Shown here: piece by piece, positions 46,453 through 56,400 of the stretch
How positions within the stretch are numbered: the first letter of the stretch is position 1
Layout of the letters: each line of letters starts with the position of its first letter
Source: Gramella jeungdoensis
GTDB lineage: Bacteria; Bacteroidota; Bacteroidia; Flavobacteriales; Flavobacteriaceae
DNA length: 64,000 nucleotides
Assembly (NCBI RefSeq): GCF_023805255.1
Contig: NZ_JAMSCK010000002.1
Coordinates: forward strand, 310,001-374,000
Direction: 5' to 3'
Made by a program: the position numbers and the translations under genes
Notes under the pieces: generated by a model
The model's database searches: none
Seen by the model: the letters and a program-made list of their open reading frames with translations, nothing else
Told to the model about the DNA's origin: nothing

Positions 46453-47046
46453 ATGGGCAAAGTCTCAGAACAAATCAATCAGTTTACCGAAACCTATTCT
46501 ACTATTGTTTTAGGAATGCATAATGACATAAATCGATATCGCAAAGAGGTAAAAGAATTGCAAGAAAATAATTCGTACGACAAAGAAGCGGTAATGGGAG
46601 TTCTTACAACCGCGAAAAAGTTAGAAGAGGGTAATCATAAGATCTTGGGTAAGATAGATGATCGAAAGTCCGAGATTGAAAGATTTTACCGTGAAATTGC
46701 AGGATCTTCCAGGAGGATCAAGGCGAATTCTGAAGAAATAGATTCAATTAAAAATAAGATTGAAAATGACAAGCACAGAATCTATAAATTAGAAGAAGAT
46801 GGCAAAAGGCTTAATGCTGGTTTAATTGAGCAAAAGGAAAAGAATTTAAAATTGGGGGAAGAAATAACCAAGCTTCAAAAAGATTTAAATGGCGTAAATG
46901 AAATTATAAGAGAATTAAGAAAAGAAGATCTGAATTTGAAAGAGACAATAGAAATTCAAGCCAATCAAATTTATACTCATAAGCTTTTAATTATTGGAGG
47001 TGGGGTATTGATTGCTTTTATTCTTTTATTAACCATCCTTCTGTAA
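46453..47046 (+). CDS. Tail-anchored coiled-coil protein
   Basis: 197 residues. Residues about 15-170 are almost continuous heptad-rich coiled coil (KSEIERFYREIAGSSRRIKA; KIENDKHRIYKLEEDGKRL). The last ~21 residues (LLIIGGGVLIAFILLLTILL) form a membrane anchor ending the protein. One bp before the next gene, so co-transcribed. Perhaps a membrane scaffold or sensor for the downstream product. Confidence 0.75.
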   Translation: MGKVSEQINQFTETYSTIVLGMHNDINRYRKEVKELQENNSYDKEAVMGVLTTAKKLEEGNHKILGKIDDRKSEIERFYREIAGSSRRIKANSEEIDSIKNKIENDKHRIYKLEEDGKRLNAGLIEQKEKNLKLGEEITKLQKDLNGVNEIIRELRKEDLNLKETIEIQANQIYTHKLLIIGGGVLIAFILLLTILL

Positions 47047-47047
47047 A

Positions 47048-47992
47048 ATGAATCCCAGAATTACATTTTTAAAATCTAGCTATGAATCTTTCCGAGGTCG
47101 TGATGTTAATGATTTGTATAAGCATTATGTTCAGAAAAGAGAAAAGGCTTTGTTAGATTCAATAGCCGCTGCTACAGCTATCAACGGGATTTTCTTTTCA
47201 GATTATATTGATTATGATAAAATAACTCCAGAAATAGCTGAGGCTTTCCAAACTAGTTTTCCTAATCTGGAATTAAGCGATCTCAGTAAAATGTCTGAGG
47301 ATCAACTTGCGGGAATTATTAGTAACTGGAAAGGAAAGTTATTCGAGTTTAATGTACGCGATAACTTAAATGTAGGTGAGATGGTTGGCGATATACAATT
47401 AGAGGAAGGGCAATATGCGGTTGTTGCTGATTCACTTACGCAGCCAGGATGGGATCTTCAAATTCTGAATGCAGATGGTACTGTTGCTCGAGAACTACAG
47501 GCGAAGGCGACTGATTCTCTTAGCTATATAAATGAAGCCTTTGAGAAATATCCTGATATTGATATTATTTCCACTAGTGAAGTGGCAGGCTTAAATGATA
47601 ATCTTTTAAACAGCGATATTTCCAATGAGGATATTACTAATTCGCTAGTCGATCCTATGAAATCTCTTTTTGATTCTCCTGTTGAGAATTTTCTAGAAGA
47701 TATTTTTCCAATGTTACCTGTTCTTATTATTACTACCACCGAGGGACGAAAATGCATTATGGGTAAGCAAACTGCTATGGAGGGACTGCAAAGTGGTATT
47801 AAAAGAGGTACGCGATCTGCTGCTTCTATGGGGCTAGGTGCTTTACTTGCTTGGATGGATTTTGGGGTGTTTTCTATTGGGGGAACCTTTGCTTTGAATT
47901 ATTTCTGGAGCCGACACGAAGATAGCAATGAAGCACTAAAGATATTAGAAAAAAAGGAGAGAGAATTAAGGTTATTAGCTGCTAAATATTAA
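47048..47992 (+). CDS. Membrane-associated protein with PD-(D/E)xK-like nuclease signature
   Basis: 314 residues. A helical N-terminal part is followed by WKGKLFEFNVRDNLNVGE (Glu100), TQPGWDLQILN (Asp136) and ARELQAKATDS (Gln151-x-Lys153), the order and spacing of a restriction-endonuclease-like core. A C-terminal hydrophobic segment (MGLGALLAWMDFGVFSIGGT, about 260-285) suggests membrane association. Coupled to the coiled-coil gene upstream. May be a defence effector; family not recognised by name. Confidence 0.65.
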   Translation: MNPRITFLKSSYESFRGRDVNDLYKHYVQKREKALLDSIAAATAINGIFFSDYIDYDKITPEIAEAFQTSFPNLELSDLSKMSEDQLAGIISNWKGKLFEFNVRDNLNVGEMVGDIQLEEGQYAVVADSLTQPGWDLQILNADGTVARELQAKATDSLSYINEAFEKYPDIDIISTSEVAGLNDNLLNSDISNEDITNSLVDPMKSLFDSPVENFLEDIFPMLPVLIITTTEGRKCIMGKQTAMEGLQSGIKRGTRSAASMGLGALLAWMDFGVFSIGGTFALNYFWSRHEDSNEALKILEKKERELRLLAAKY

Positions 47993-48043
47993 TTCTTAAT
48001 CTAACGGATATTTAATTTATGTTAGAATATTTTGAATTTTCTT

Positions 48044-48073
48044 TTGACAAAAGCATGGTGTTCATTATATTTG
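48044..48073 (+). promoter_or_regulatory. Promoter of the AbiE/MADS-like operon
   Basis: TTG at 48044-48046 (-33), 19-bp spacer, TATATTTG at 48066-48073 (-7, perfect TAnnTTTG). Transcription would start near 48080, inside the operator palindrome. Confidence 0.75.
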
Positions 48074-48112
48074 AGTGTTCATTGTCACTGAACACGCTAA
48101 AAAAATGAACAT
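48058..48112. promoter_or_regulatory. Four-half-site operator over the promoter
   Basis: GTGTTCATT occurs at 48058-48066 and 48075-48083; its inverted form occurs as TGAACAC at 48089-48095 and AATGAACAT at 48104-48112. The central pair forms a 21-bp dyad (GTGTTCA-N7-TGAACAC). Placement across the -7 box and the start of transcription fits autorepression by the AbiEi-like protein encoded directly downstream. Confidence 0.6.
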
Positions 48113-48118
48113 TAAATC

Positions 48119-49111
48119 ATGTATCGAAATAATGATTTTATATACGAAGCTGTAACAAATCTGGAAGATTTAACTGGTATTGAAGTAGAAATCGAGACTT
48201 CAAGAGCTAAGTATGACGCGCTTTTACGAATCAAAAACACACAATTTATTGTGGAGGCTAAATCGGCAATGAGGACGTCTAATCTTGGCTTGATGTTAAA
48301 CCGAATAGAGGAATTGAGCGAGATCAGTGATAAGCCAATAATCTTTATTGGAGAGTATATTTCAAAAGACGCAACTAGGCTGTTAAAGGAAAGGAATTTT
48401 AATTATATCGACACTGCAGGGAATGCCTTTATTAATGAGGGAGATTTGACAATTTATATAGAAGGCAAAACAAGAAAGACAAAAGATAAAAATAACCAAT
48501 CCAGAGCCTTTCAAGAAGCTGGATTAAAAATAATATTTTATCTGCTTAGTGAACCTGAAAATCTTCAACACTCATACAGGAAAATCGCTCAAAATGTGGA
48601 AGTTTCTTTGGGATCTGTCAGCAATGTAATGGCGGAATTAGAAGAGCTGAACTATTTGATGAAATCAAAAAATAAAAGAGTTCTTAAAAATAAAGAGGAT
48701 CTTTTAGAGCGCTGGCTGATAGAATACAATGAAGTACTTAAGCCTCGAATTACAAGGACTAAAATGAAAATTATAGATCCAGATTGGGCTAAAAATTGGA
48801 AAAAATTATCGGGTCTTGGAAATGCGATAACTTGGGGAGGTGAGCCTGCCGGAGCATTGATTACTGGAAACTTGAAGCCTGAGGAGTTTATTATATATAG
48901 TAATCTAGAAATACCTGAATTAGCAAAAAAAATGAGACTGGTGCCAGATAAAGACGGGAGAGTTGAAGTACGTCAAAAATTCTGGAGGAATGATGACTTA
49001 CATATAGCCCCACCTTTATTAGTATATACCGATCTTATGAATAGCGGATTAGGGAGGAATGTTGAAATAGCTAACCAAATTTTTGAGAATGAGTTACAGC
49101 ATATCCAGTAA
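48119..49111 (+). CDS. AbiEi-like type IV antitoxin / transcription regulator with nuclease-like N-terminus
   Basis: 330 residues. N-terminal restriction-endonuclease-like region: Glu10, Asp33 (RAKYDALLRIK) and Glu46-x-Lys48 (FIVEAKSAM). Central winged HTH (SYRKIAQNVEVSLGSVSNVM, about 158-180). C-terminal domain with NAITWGGEPAGALIT, the conserved core of this type IV AbiEi family. In AbiE systems this protein represses its own promoter and counters AbiEii without binding it. First gene of the operon; its 3' end overlaps the next. Confidence 0.82.
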   Translation: MYRNNDFIYEAVTNLEDLTGIEVEIETSRAKYDALLRIKNTQFIVEAKSAMRTSNLGLMLNRIEELSEISDKPIIFIGEYISKDATRLLKERNFNYIDTAGNAFINEGDLTIYIEGKTRKTKDKNNQSRAFQEAGLKIIFYLLSEPENLQHSYRKIAQNVEVSLGSVSNVMAELEELNYLMKSKNKRVLKNKEDLLERWLIEYNEVLKPRITRTKMKIIDPDWAKNWKKLSGLGNAITWGGEPAGALITGNLKPEEFIIYSNLEIPELAKKMRLVPDKDGRVEVRQKFWRNDDLHIAPPLLVYTDLMNSGLGRNVEIANQIFENELQHIQ

Positions 49112-49928
49112 AAAATTCAATCATCCGTTATTAAAACCGATTCTGGAGGAATTAACCGAATATTTTAAAGAATCGGAGATTTCTTTTTTCGTGATAGGTG
49201 CAACCGCTAGAGATATCATAATGGAACTCCACAATGAGAAATCCGGGCGTTTAACCCACGATTTGGATATTGCTATCACGATCAATGATTGGAGTCAATA
49301 TCAAAAAGTAGAAGACGAAATCACCAAACTTCCTAATTTCACAAAGGACCCAAATCAAAAACAGCGATTTAAATATCTTGAAAAATTTGATCTTGATATT
49401 GTGCCGTTTGGTAATATCATGAAAGAAAATGATAAGATCTTCTGGCCTCCTGATGAAGAATTTGCGATGTCAGTCTTGGGCTTTTCGGCTGTAAATGAAG
49501 CTGCGATGAAAGTTAAAATTGACGAAAGTCTTGAAATTTATATTGCATCATTAGCAGGAATTGGGTTACTTAAAATAGTAGCTTGGAAAGATAGAAGCCA
49601 AAAGACAAATAAGGATGCAGATGATTTAGCATTCATCCTCCAAAACTATCTGGAAATTCATCGTGAGGAATCTTTAGAAAATTACGAAGAAATTTATACT
49701 GAAGATCACACCATCTTTAAAGGTGGGGCAACTTTATTGGGAATACATTTCAATAATATATTAGAAGACCATCCTCAGGCTAAAAATAGCATCAAAGAGA
49801 TTTTGTCAGTTGAGGTTGAAAAACAAGTAGAAAGTGTTCTCATAAATCAGATAATCGAAACAAATAAAACCTTGGGCTATGATGAGGTTTTAGAAAGTTT
49901 AGAAAATATAATTACACAATTAACCTAA
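49089..49928 (+). CDS. AbiEii-like nucleotidyltransferase toxin
   Basis: About 279 residues from ATG 49089 (a TTG at 49083 is also in frame). Nucleotidyltransferase core: FFVIGATARDIIM, then THDLDIAITINDW (the two metal-binding Asp) and a third Asp in FDLDIVPFG. AbiEii-type toxins add nucleotides to tRNA or other targets and stop growth when released. 23-bp overlap with the antitoxin gene; 21 bp to the methylase gene. Confidence 0.85.
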   Translation: MSYSISSKKFNHPLLKPILEELTEYFKESEISFFVIGATARDIIMELHNEKSGRLTHDLDIAITINDWSQYQKVEDEITKLPNFTKDPNQKQRFKYLEKFDLDIVPFGNIMKENDKIFWPPDEEFAMSVLGFSAVNEAAMKVKIDESLEIYIASLAGIGLLKIVAWKDRSQKTNKDADDLAFILQNYLEIHREESLENYEEIYTEDHTIFKGGATLLGIHFNNILEDHPQAKNSIKEILSVEVEKQVESVLINQIIETNKTLGYDEVLESLENIITQLT

Positions 49929-49949
49929 ATAAAATATCAGTCAAAATAT

Positions 49950-51995
49950 ATGGCAACAGCAATTAAGGAGAAAAAGGACAGTACAGTTTTAGAAGATAAC
50001 CAATTACTCTGCGTACTGACCAACCAGCCTAAAAAAATAAGTGCAAAAGAAAACAATCTTCAATCGGTTATTTTAATGCTTAATGAGGAGTATGGTTTCG
50101 ATCTAGAAGATATGGAGCGTGATTTTACCATAATTTATACCGATCCAGAAACCGATAAACAAAAAAAGCAAAAGTTAGAATTAGTCGTATTTGAGAAGGG
50201 AAAGGATCATTTACAAGAAAATATCATCCGTATGGTCGTAGTGCAGGATGATAAAGTAAAAGTTACTGACAAGAAAAAAGGACTTACAGCAACCCTTGAA
50301 AACGCCATGGGTGCCGCGGATAATTGTGAATTTGGTCTATGGGCAAATGGTTCAAGCTATCATTTTCTTCAAAAGGAAGAAGATGCAATTGGGTTAGATT
50401 TTGAGTTTACAGATCTATCAGACTTTCCAGGAGAGGGAGAATCTTTAGAAGATCTAGACCGTAACGATCGCTCTTATAGTAGAAAACCAGCTAATGATTC
50501 CTTAATTAAAGTGTTTAAACGTTCTCATGATTATATCTATGGGAATGAGGGGAGAAAGAAAGATGCTTTCTGGCAGTTGCTAAATCTAATTTTCTGTAAA
50601 CTCTATGATGAAAAACGGCGTTTTTCGGCCAATGATGATGGCTCTACTTACCGTCGTAAATTTTGGGTAGGTGTTAAAGAGCAGAATACAGAAGAAGGAC
50701 GAGAAGCTGTAGCGAAACGAATTAAAGGCTTATTCAATAATCTCAAAAAAGATGAGGTATTTTCAGAAGTGTTTTCTGGAAACGAATCTATCGATTTAAC
50801 AAACAAAGGTTTGGCCTTTATAGCTGGTGAACTGGCAAAATATTCCTTTTTGGATGCATCTGTAGATGTTAAAGGAATGGCTTATGAAACCATTGTAAGC
50901 AATACTTTAAAGCAGGAAGCAGGTCAATTTTTCACTCCACGGAACATTATTAAAGCAATGGTAGAAATGCTGGATCCAAAGGAAAATCATAGAGTGTTGG
51001 ATCCTGCTTGCGGCTCAGGAGGTTTCCTGGTGATGGTATTAGATCACGTCCGTAAACAAATGACCCAAGCCATGTATCCTGATCTATCTGGACCTTTATT
51101 AGAAGCGAAATTTAATAGTCCAGAGATCAATGAAATGGTAAAGCAGTATGCTGAAAATAACATATTTGGTTTTGATTTCGATCCAGATTTAAAAAAGGCT
51201 GCTAGAATGAATATGGTAATGGCTGGAGATGGTCATGCTAATATTTTTCATGTTAATTCTTTAGCCTATCCTAACTGGGAGCATCCTGCTGAAATAGAAA
51301 AAATCGAACAGAGTATTGAAAGAAGTTTATTAGCTATGGATGAGGATAGCAATACTTATGGTTTTGATGCTCGCGAAAAGTTTGATATGGTCTTCACAAA
51401 CCCTCCATTTGGGGCAAAAGTTAAAGTAGATGAAAGTATCATATATAAAGAAGATGGTTCGTTAAGGTACGAGCTTGGAGCCCACAGTAATGCACCAGAA
51501 ATCCTATTTATAGAAGCCTGCTATAATTTCTTAAAACCTTGCGGAAAAATGGCCATTGTATTACCAGATGGTATATTAGGCAATCCAAATACTTTACCCG
51601 TTAGAGAATGGATACTTGACAAATTTAAAGTTTTAGCTTCGGTAGATCTAGCAGTAGAAGCATTTTTACCACAAGTTGGTGTACAAGCCTCACTATTATT
51701 TTTGGAAAAGAAAACTGAATTAGAACGCCAACTTGCTCAGGATAGAGAGGAAAATTATGAGGTGTTTATGGCAATTGCAGAAAAGCTTGGAAAGGATAGA
51801 AGAGGTAATCCCATCTATTTAAGGGATGATGATGGAGCGGAAATAATATTTAAAGTAGAAAAGGAATATTTAGTACAAAAAAGGGATGGAAGTGAATCGC
51901 AGGTAAAAACGAGGCAGGAAAAAATTAAAAAACTTGATGACGATTTACCAATAATTTCAGAAGCTTATAATAATTTTTTAAATAAAATATTATAA
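49950..51995 (+). CDS. DNA N6-adenine methyltransferase (MAD2-like; HsdM type)
   Basis: 681 residues. N-terminal domain resembles the HsdR_N type found on stand-alone methylases (KQKLELVVFEKGKD). The N6_Mtase domain has SAM motif VLDPACGSGGFLVMV (about 350-362) and catalytic TNPPFGAKV (NPPF, about 483). GQFFTPRNIIKAMVEML is the usual HsdM entry to the domain. It would methylate a site defined by the downstream S subunit. The two genes overlap by one base (TAATG). Confidence 0.9.
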   Translation: MATAIKEKKDSTVLEDNQLLCVLTNQPKKISAKENNLQSVILMLNEEYGFDLEDMERDFTIIYTDPETDKQKKQKLELVVFEKGKDHLQENIIRMVVVQDDKVKVTDKKKGLTATLENAMGAADNCEFGLWANGSSYHFLQKEEDAIGLDFEFTDLSDFPGEGESLEDLDRNDRSYSRKPANDSLIKVFKRSHDYIYGNEGRKKDAFWQLLNLIFCKLYDEKRRFSANDDGSTYRRKFWVGVKEQNTEEGREAVAKRIKGLFNNLKKDEVFSEVFSGNESIDLTNKGLAFIAGELAKYSFLDASVDVKGMAYETIVSNTLKQEAGQFFTPRNIIKAMVEMLDPKENHRVLDPACGSGGFLVMVLDHVRKQMTQAMYPDLSGPLLEAKFNSPEINEMVKQYAENNIFGFDFDPDLKKAARMNMVMAGDGHANIFHVNSLAYPNWEHPAEIEKIEQSIERSLLAMDEDSNTYGFDAREKFDMVFTNPPFGAKVKVDESIIYKEDGSLRYELGAHSNAPEILFIEACYNFLKPCGKMAIVLPDGILGNPNTLPVREWILDKFKVLASVDLAVEAFLPQVGVQASLLFLEKKTELERQLAQDREENYEVFMAIAEKLGKDRRGNPIYLRDDDGAEIIFKVEKEYLVQKRDGSESQVKTRQEKIKKLDDDLPIISEAYNNFLNKIL

Positions 51996-53413
51996 TGAAA
52001 ACCATAGAAGTTAAAAGTGATTGGCTTTCGGAATCCGGTTTACGTTTAGATGCCTCTTTTCATTTAAGTGATGGGCCTTTAACTAAACTCAAATTAAGGC
52101 AATCCCCATATAAAGTTTCCAAGCTGTCATTGGAAACCAAAGATATTTTTAAAGGGAATATTTTTAAAAGGGTATATGTTACAAGTGAAGAATATGGTCT
52201 TCCGTATTTAACCGCTTCTGACATGATGAAAACTGATATTGCAAGTGGCAAATTCATTTCAAGAAAGTATACAGATAAGGCTAATTTAATGCTTGAGAAG
52301 AATTGGATACTAGTATCAAGGTCGGGAACTATAGGAAATACAATATATACAAATGAAGAGTTTGAAAATGTAATTGGTACGGATGATTTAATTCGTATAA
52401 TACCTAATAACAAAAGTATTAAAAGCGGGTTTTTATATGCTTACCTGTCATCAAATTATGGATATGGATTATTAACTCAGTCAGGATATGGTGGAGTAGT
52501 TAAGCACATTGAGCCACATCATTTAAATGAATTACCCATTCCCATTCTTCCCAATTCCTTACAAACAAAAATCCATGATCTAATTGTTGAAGCAGCTGAT
52601 TTACGTTCTAATGCTAATAAATTACTAAGGGAGGCTAAGGAGGAGTTTTATTCGAATTGTCAGATCAGTAAGGAGGAAGTAAATAGTCTTAATTTTCCAT
52701 TGGAAAGGGATATTAGTCTTTCTCACCAAGTGAACATTAAAGATATTTCGAAGCATACATTTCGAGGTAGAAATTATAGTATTAGAAAGAAAAAAATAAT
52801 TTCACTTCTATCAAGAATTAAACACGATACCCTCCGAGATGTGATTGAAAAACCTTTAGAAAGAGGTGGTCGTTTTAAAAGAGTAAAAGTTTCCGAAAAA
52901 TCCATTAATGCTGTTAATTTATTGAACCAAGGGGATATTTTTGATTTGAATCCAAAAGGTAAATTAATATCTAAAAAGGCAATAAAGAATTGGGCAGATG
53001 AGAAAACTAAAAAGAATTTAATTCTTATACCGGCTTTAGGGACTTTAGGTGAGAATGAAATATTTAGTCGAGTTCAATTTTGTTACGGATATTTAGAAAA
53101 CCAAACTGTTGCAGAAGGTCTAATGAGAATCGTTCCAGACGAAAAATTAATTGACCCCGGTTATCTTTTTACAGTCCTTTCATCAGATCTATGGTTTAGA
53201 ATGTTAAGAAATAGTGTGCATGGTACAAATTTATTGGGTTATATATATCCTATGTTACACGGTTATCCAATTCCAAGGATTGGAAAACATGAAGAGGAAA
53301 TAATTGGTGCAAAAGTCCGACAAGCCTATACGAATTTTACCAGAGCTTTAAGTTTAGAATCTAAGTCTATTAATATGATGGAAAACGAAATAGAATCATG
53401 GCAAAAATCATAA
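51995..53413 (+). CDS. Restriction-system specificity subunit (MAD5-like; HsdS type)
   Basis: 472 residues with two target-recognition halves (about 1-195 and 240-470), each ending in a typical S-subunit helix region (IPILPNSLQTKIHDLIVEAA; IPRIGKHEEEIIGAKVRQAY). Recognisable S-subunit phrases are ILVSRSGTIGNTIY and GYGGVVKHIEPHHLNELPIP. Determines the DNA sequence methylated. There is no HsdR gene beside it. Overlaps the kinase gene by 16 bp. Confidence 0.88.
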   Translation: MKTIEVKSDWLSESGLRLDASFHLSDGPLTKLKLRQSPYKVSKLSLETKDIFKGNIFKRVYVTSEEYGLPYLTASDMMKTDIASGKFISRKYTDKANLMLEKNWILVSRSGTIGNTIYTNEEFENVIGTDDLIRIIPNNKSIKSGFLYAYLSSNYGYGLLTQSGYGGVVKHIEPHHLNELPIPILPNSLQTKIHDLIVEAADLRSNANKLLREAKEEFYSNCQISKEEVNSLNFPLERDISLSHQVNIKDISKHTFRGRNYSIRKKKIISLLSRIKHDTLRDVIEKPLERGGRFKRVKVSEKSINAVNLLNQGDIFDLNPKGKLISKKAIKNWADEKTKKNLILIPALGTLGENEIFSRVQFCYGYLENQTVAEGLMRIVPDEKLIDPGYLFTVLSSDLWFRMLRNSVHGTNLLGYIYPMLHGYPIPRIGKHEEEIIGAKVRQAYTNFTRALSLESKSINMMENEIESWQKS

Positions 53414-56400
53414 AACCACCCTATTTTGAGAAGGTTGTTAACGCAGGAGAGCAGCGGTTAATGGATTTTCTGGAAGTAAATCTGCCAGAAAACTATACGC
53501 TTATTCCAAATATTGAATTAGCAGCTACCAATCCACGCAACCATCAGACTCAATATTGGGAATACGATCTAATTGTGGTTACACCACATGCTGTTTATAA
53601 CATAGAAAACAAAGATTGGAAAGGTCGTATTGAAGGTGATGATAATTATTGGTATGTGAATGACCGCCAAAGGCCAAATCCTTTAAAAACAGGACGTATT
53701 AAAACCGCTATTTTAGCTTCTAAATTAAAAGAGGAAGATGGTGAGTTGGGGAAAGCCTGGATTCAGAATATGGTGACTTTATCCTATCCTAATAGCATAA
53801 AGCCATCAATATGGAAAGAAGCTGGAAAGGTAAGCTTTCAATTAGATAAGCGATTGATCAATTACATTACCGATCCTGAGAGCGCGGGTAAATGGGAAAA
53901 TGCCATAGCGGATATACAGGATCAAATTATTGATTTCCTAGTAGGTAAGTTCAGCGAAAAGAAAAATGAAGATAAAAAAGAGCTCTATGGTCATGAGATT
54001 CTAGAAATTGTTGATCAAGAAAATTATTTCACAGAATACCTGGCCAAACCGAAAGGGGTTACTTCATCTATACGAAAACGAATTAAGGAATATACGCTTC
54101 AGGTAAATGGGTTTTCACCAGAAGAGCTCAAGCAACGTGAGTTAAAAATTAAGAATGGATTTAAGGCTTTAGAGCATATTAAAAGTAATCCATTTATAAC
54201 CAATGTTCAATATGAATTAGATGAAGAAAATCATCTGTTTTATGAAATAACAGATTTTCTGGAGGAAGATTCGCTTCGGAATATTGCGAAAAGTCGGGAA
54301 TTTACTTTTTCAGAGAAAATAGATATTCTAAAGAATATTATGGCTGCACTGAAAGCAGCTCATGAGCAAAATGTTTTCCACCGCGATATTAATCCTGATA
54401 ATATCTATTATCGTGGAGGCTATGCAATGTTAGGTAATTTTGGAAAAGCCTATTTCACTTATCACAATGAAGAAGGCTATACCGTTCAAGCTACCATAAA
54501 CGAACAGAATGCCACACCCTATCATGCTTTGGAGTTGACCGTAGGCGAGGCTAGTAGAGCCTCAGATTTATATTCCTTTGGTGTCTTGGCGTATTGGCTT
54601 TTTGTGGGAGAAGAGCCTATTAACTCACCTTATGAATTGAATAATTTAAAAGGGCGTTTACCTGAAGCCAAATGGCCTTCGAAAGTAAAACCATCCTTAC
54701 CCACCTGGATTGATGAATTATGTAATAAAACTATTTTAATAGATGAATTTCAGCGGATCGACAATGTAGAGGAACTGGAAGAATTTATCAGAAAAGTTAC
54801 TAAGCAAGAAGATACGGAAACCAGAGATCAAACTTCCGATTCGGATTCGGAGGATGTTTCCGAAAAAGATTTAGAAGAAATAAGCGAAGGTGATCGTATT
54901 GGGGATTATACAATTTATAACGAATTAGGTAAAGGGGGATATTCAAAGGTATTCAGAGTCAAGCATTCAATTCAGGGTACTGAATATGCTATGAAACTGT
55001 TTAACAAGAGTGTAAATGATTCTTCTGTTAAAGATGAATATAAGGCCTTAGTAAAGCTTAATCATCCGAATATCGTTAAGTTTATTTGGAATGGAACTAC
55101 ACCATCAGGACAATTTTATACCCTAACGGAACTGTTAGATGGTGAAAATTTAGGTACCTATGTCCGTACGGATGCTCGATTACCCATTCATAGAATCTAT
55201 AAATTAGCAACGGATGTTTTGTCTGCATTGGTAGTAATGCAATCGCAAAATCCACCAATGTACCATAGGGACATCAAACCTCAGAATATTATTTGGGATG
55301 ACCAAGAGCGATTTGTATTAATCGATTTTAATGTAGCTTCCTTTGCTGAAGATAATACCGACTTTGTTGGGACTAATCCTTATCTAGCTCCAGATCTAAT
55401 TACAGATAGTAATAATGTAAACTGGGATAGGTCAGCCGATGTATTTTCCTTAGGTATTACTCTTTATGAATTGGTATGTAAAAAGTATCCCTGGGCACCT
55501 CATAAAATGCCTGTTAGGCCTAAAAAACCTAATGATCCTAAGAAACTTAATGATGCTATTTCATCAGACTTTGCAGCCTTTCTTCTTAAAGCCATAAGTA
55601 CTGAGAAAGAAGAAAGATTTAGTTCAGCTCAGGAAATGTTAGATGCTTTAGAAGAAATAGGTTTAGACAATTTACTCGCTGAAAAACAAGAGGCAAGTAC
55701 TGAATTGCCGAATACAGAGCGTTTATACCATACCGAAATTACCATATATCAACCAGGCTGCAATATTAAACTAGCTGACAATATGCAGCGCTTTGTGACC
55801 TTGAATGATACCATAGATGAAGCATTAGGTAAGTTTAAAGACAATCTCAAAAAGTATAAAAATTCAATAAAATTAAATGAAAAGATAAAAGTTAACATCA
55901 AGGTAGATAGCGAATCTATAGTAAGTGAAATATTTTGGAACGGAGATGCGAAATCTTTTACGGAGGGGAACATAGATCGGGTGTATAATAGCCTTGTTGA
56001 AACTGTTGAGAGAAATAAAGAGAAAATAAAACGCTTTAAAGTAGATGTTGAGGGTTTAAATATTGTAGAATATATTAATTCCTTATACAGTCAATCTAAA
56101 CAAGGTAACTTTGGTACTCGTGCTAGTCAAACTATGAACGAGTTCGATAAGCTCACCTATTCTCCCTCCCTATTAGATCAAAAGCTAATACCAGATATTT
56201 TAGACGACAGGTATAAATTATTAATTATTACTGGTAATGCTGGAGACGGAAAAACGGCTTTTATAAAGGAAATTGAGCAAAATCATGGTGTAAAAAACTT
56301 AGAAAATTTCAAGCATAATAATGGGGCTCGTTTTGAGATTAAGGGGACTCCATATGAAAGCAATTATGATGGATCTCAGGATCAAGAAGAAAATGCAAAT

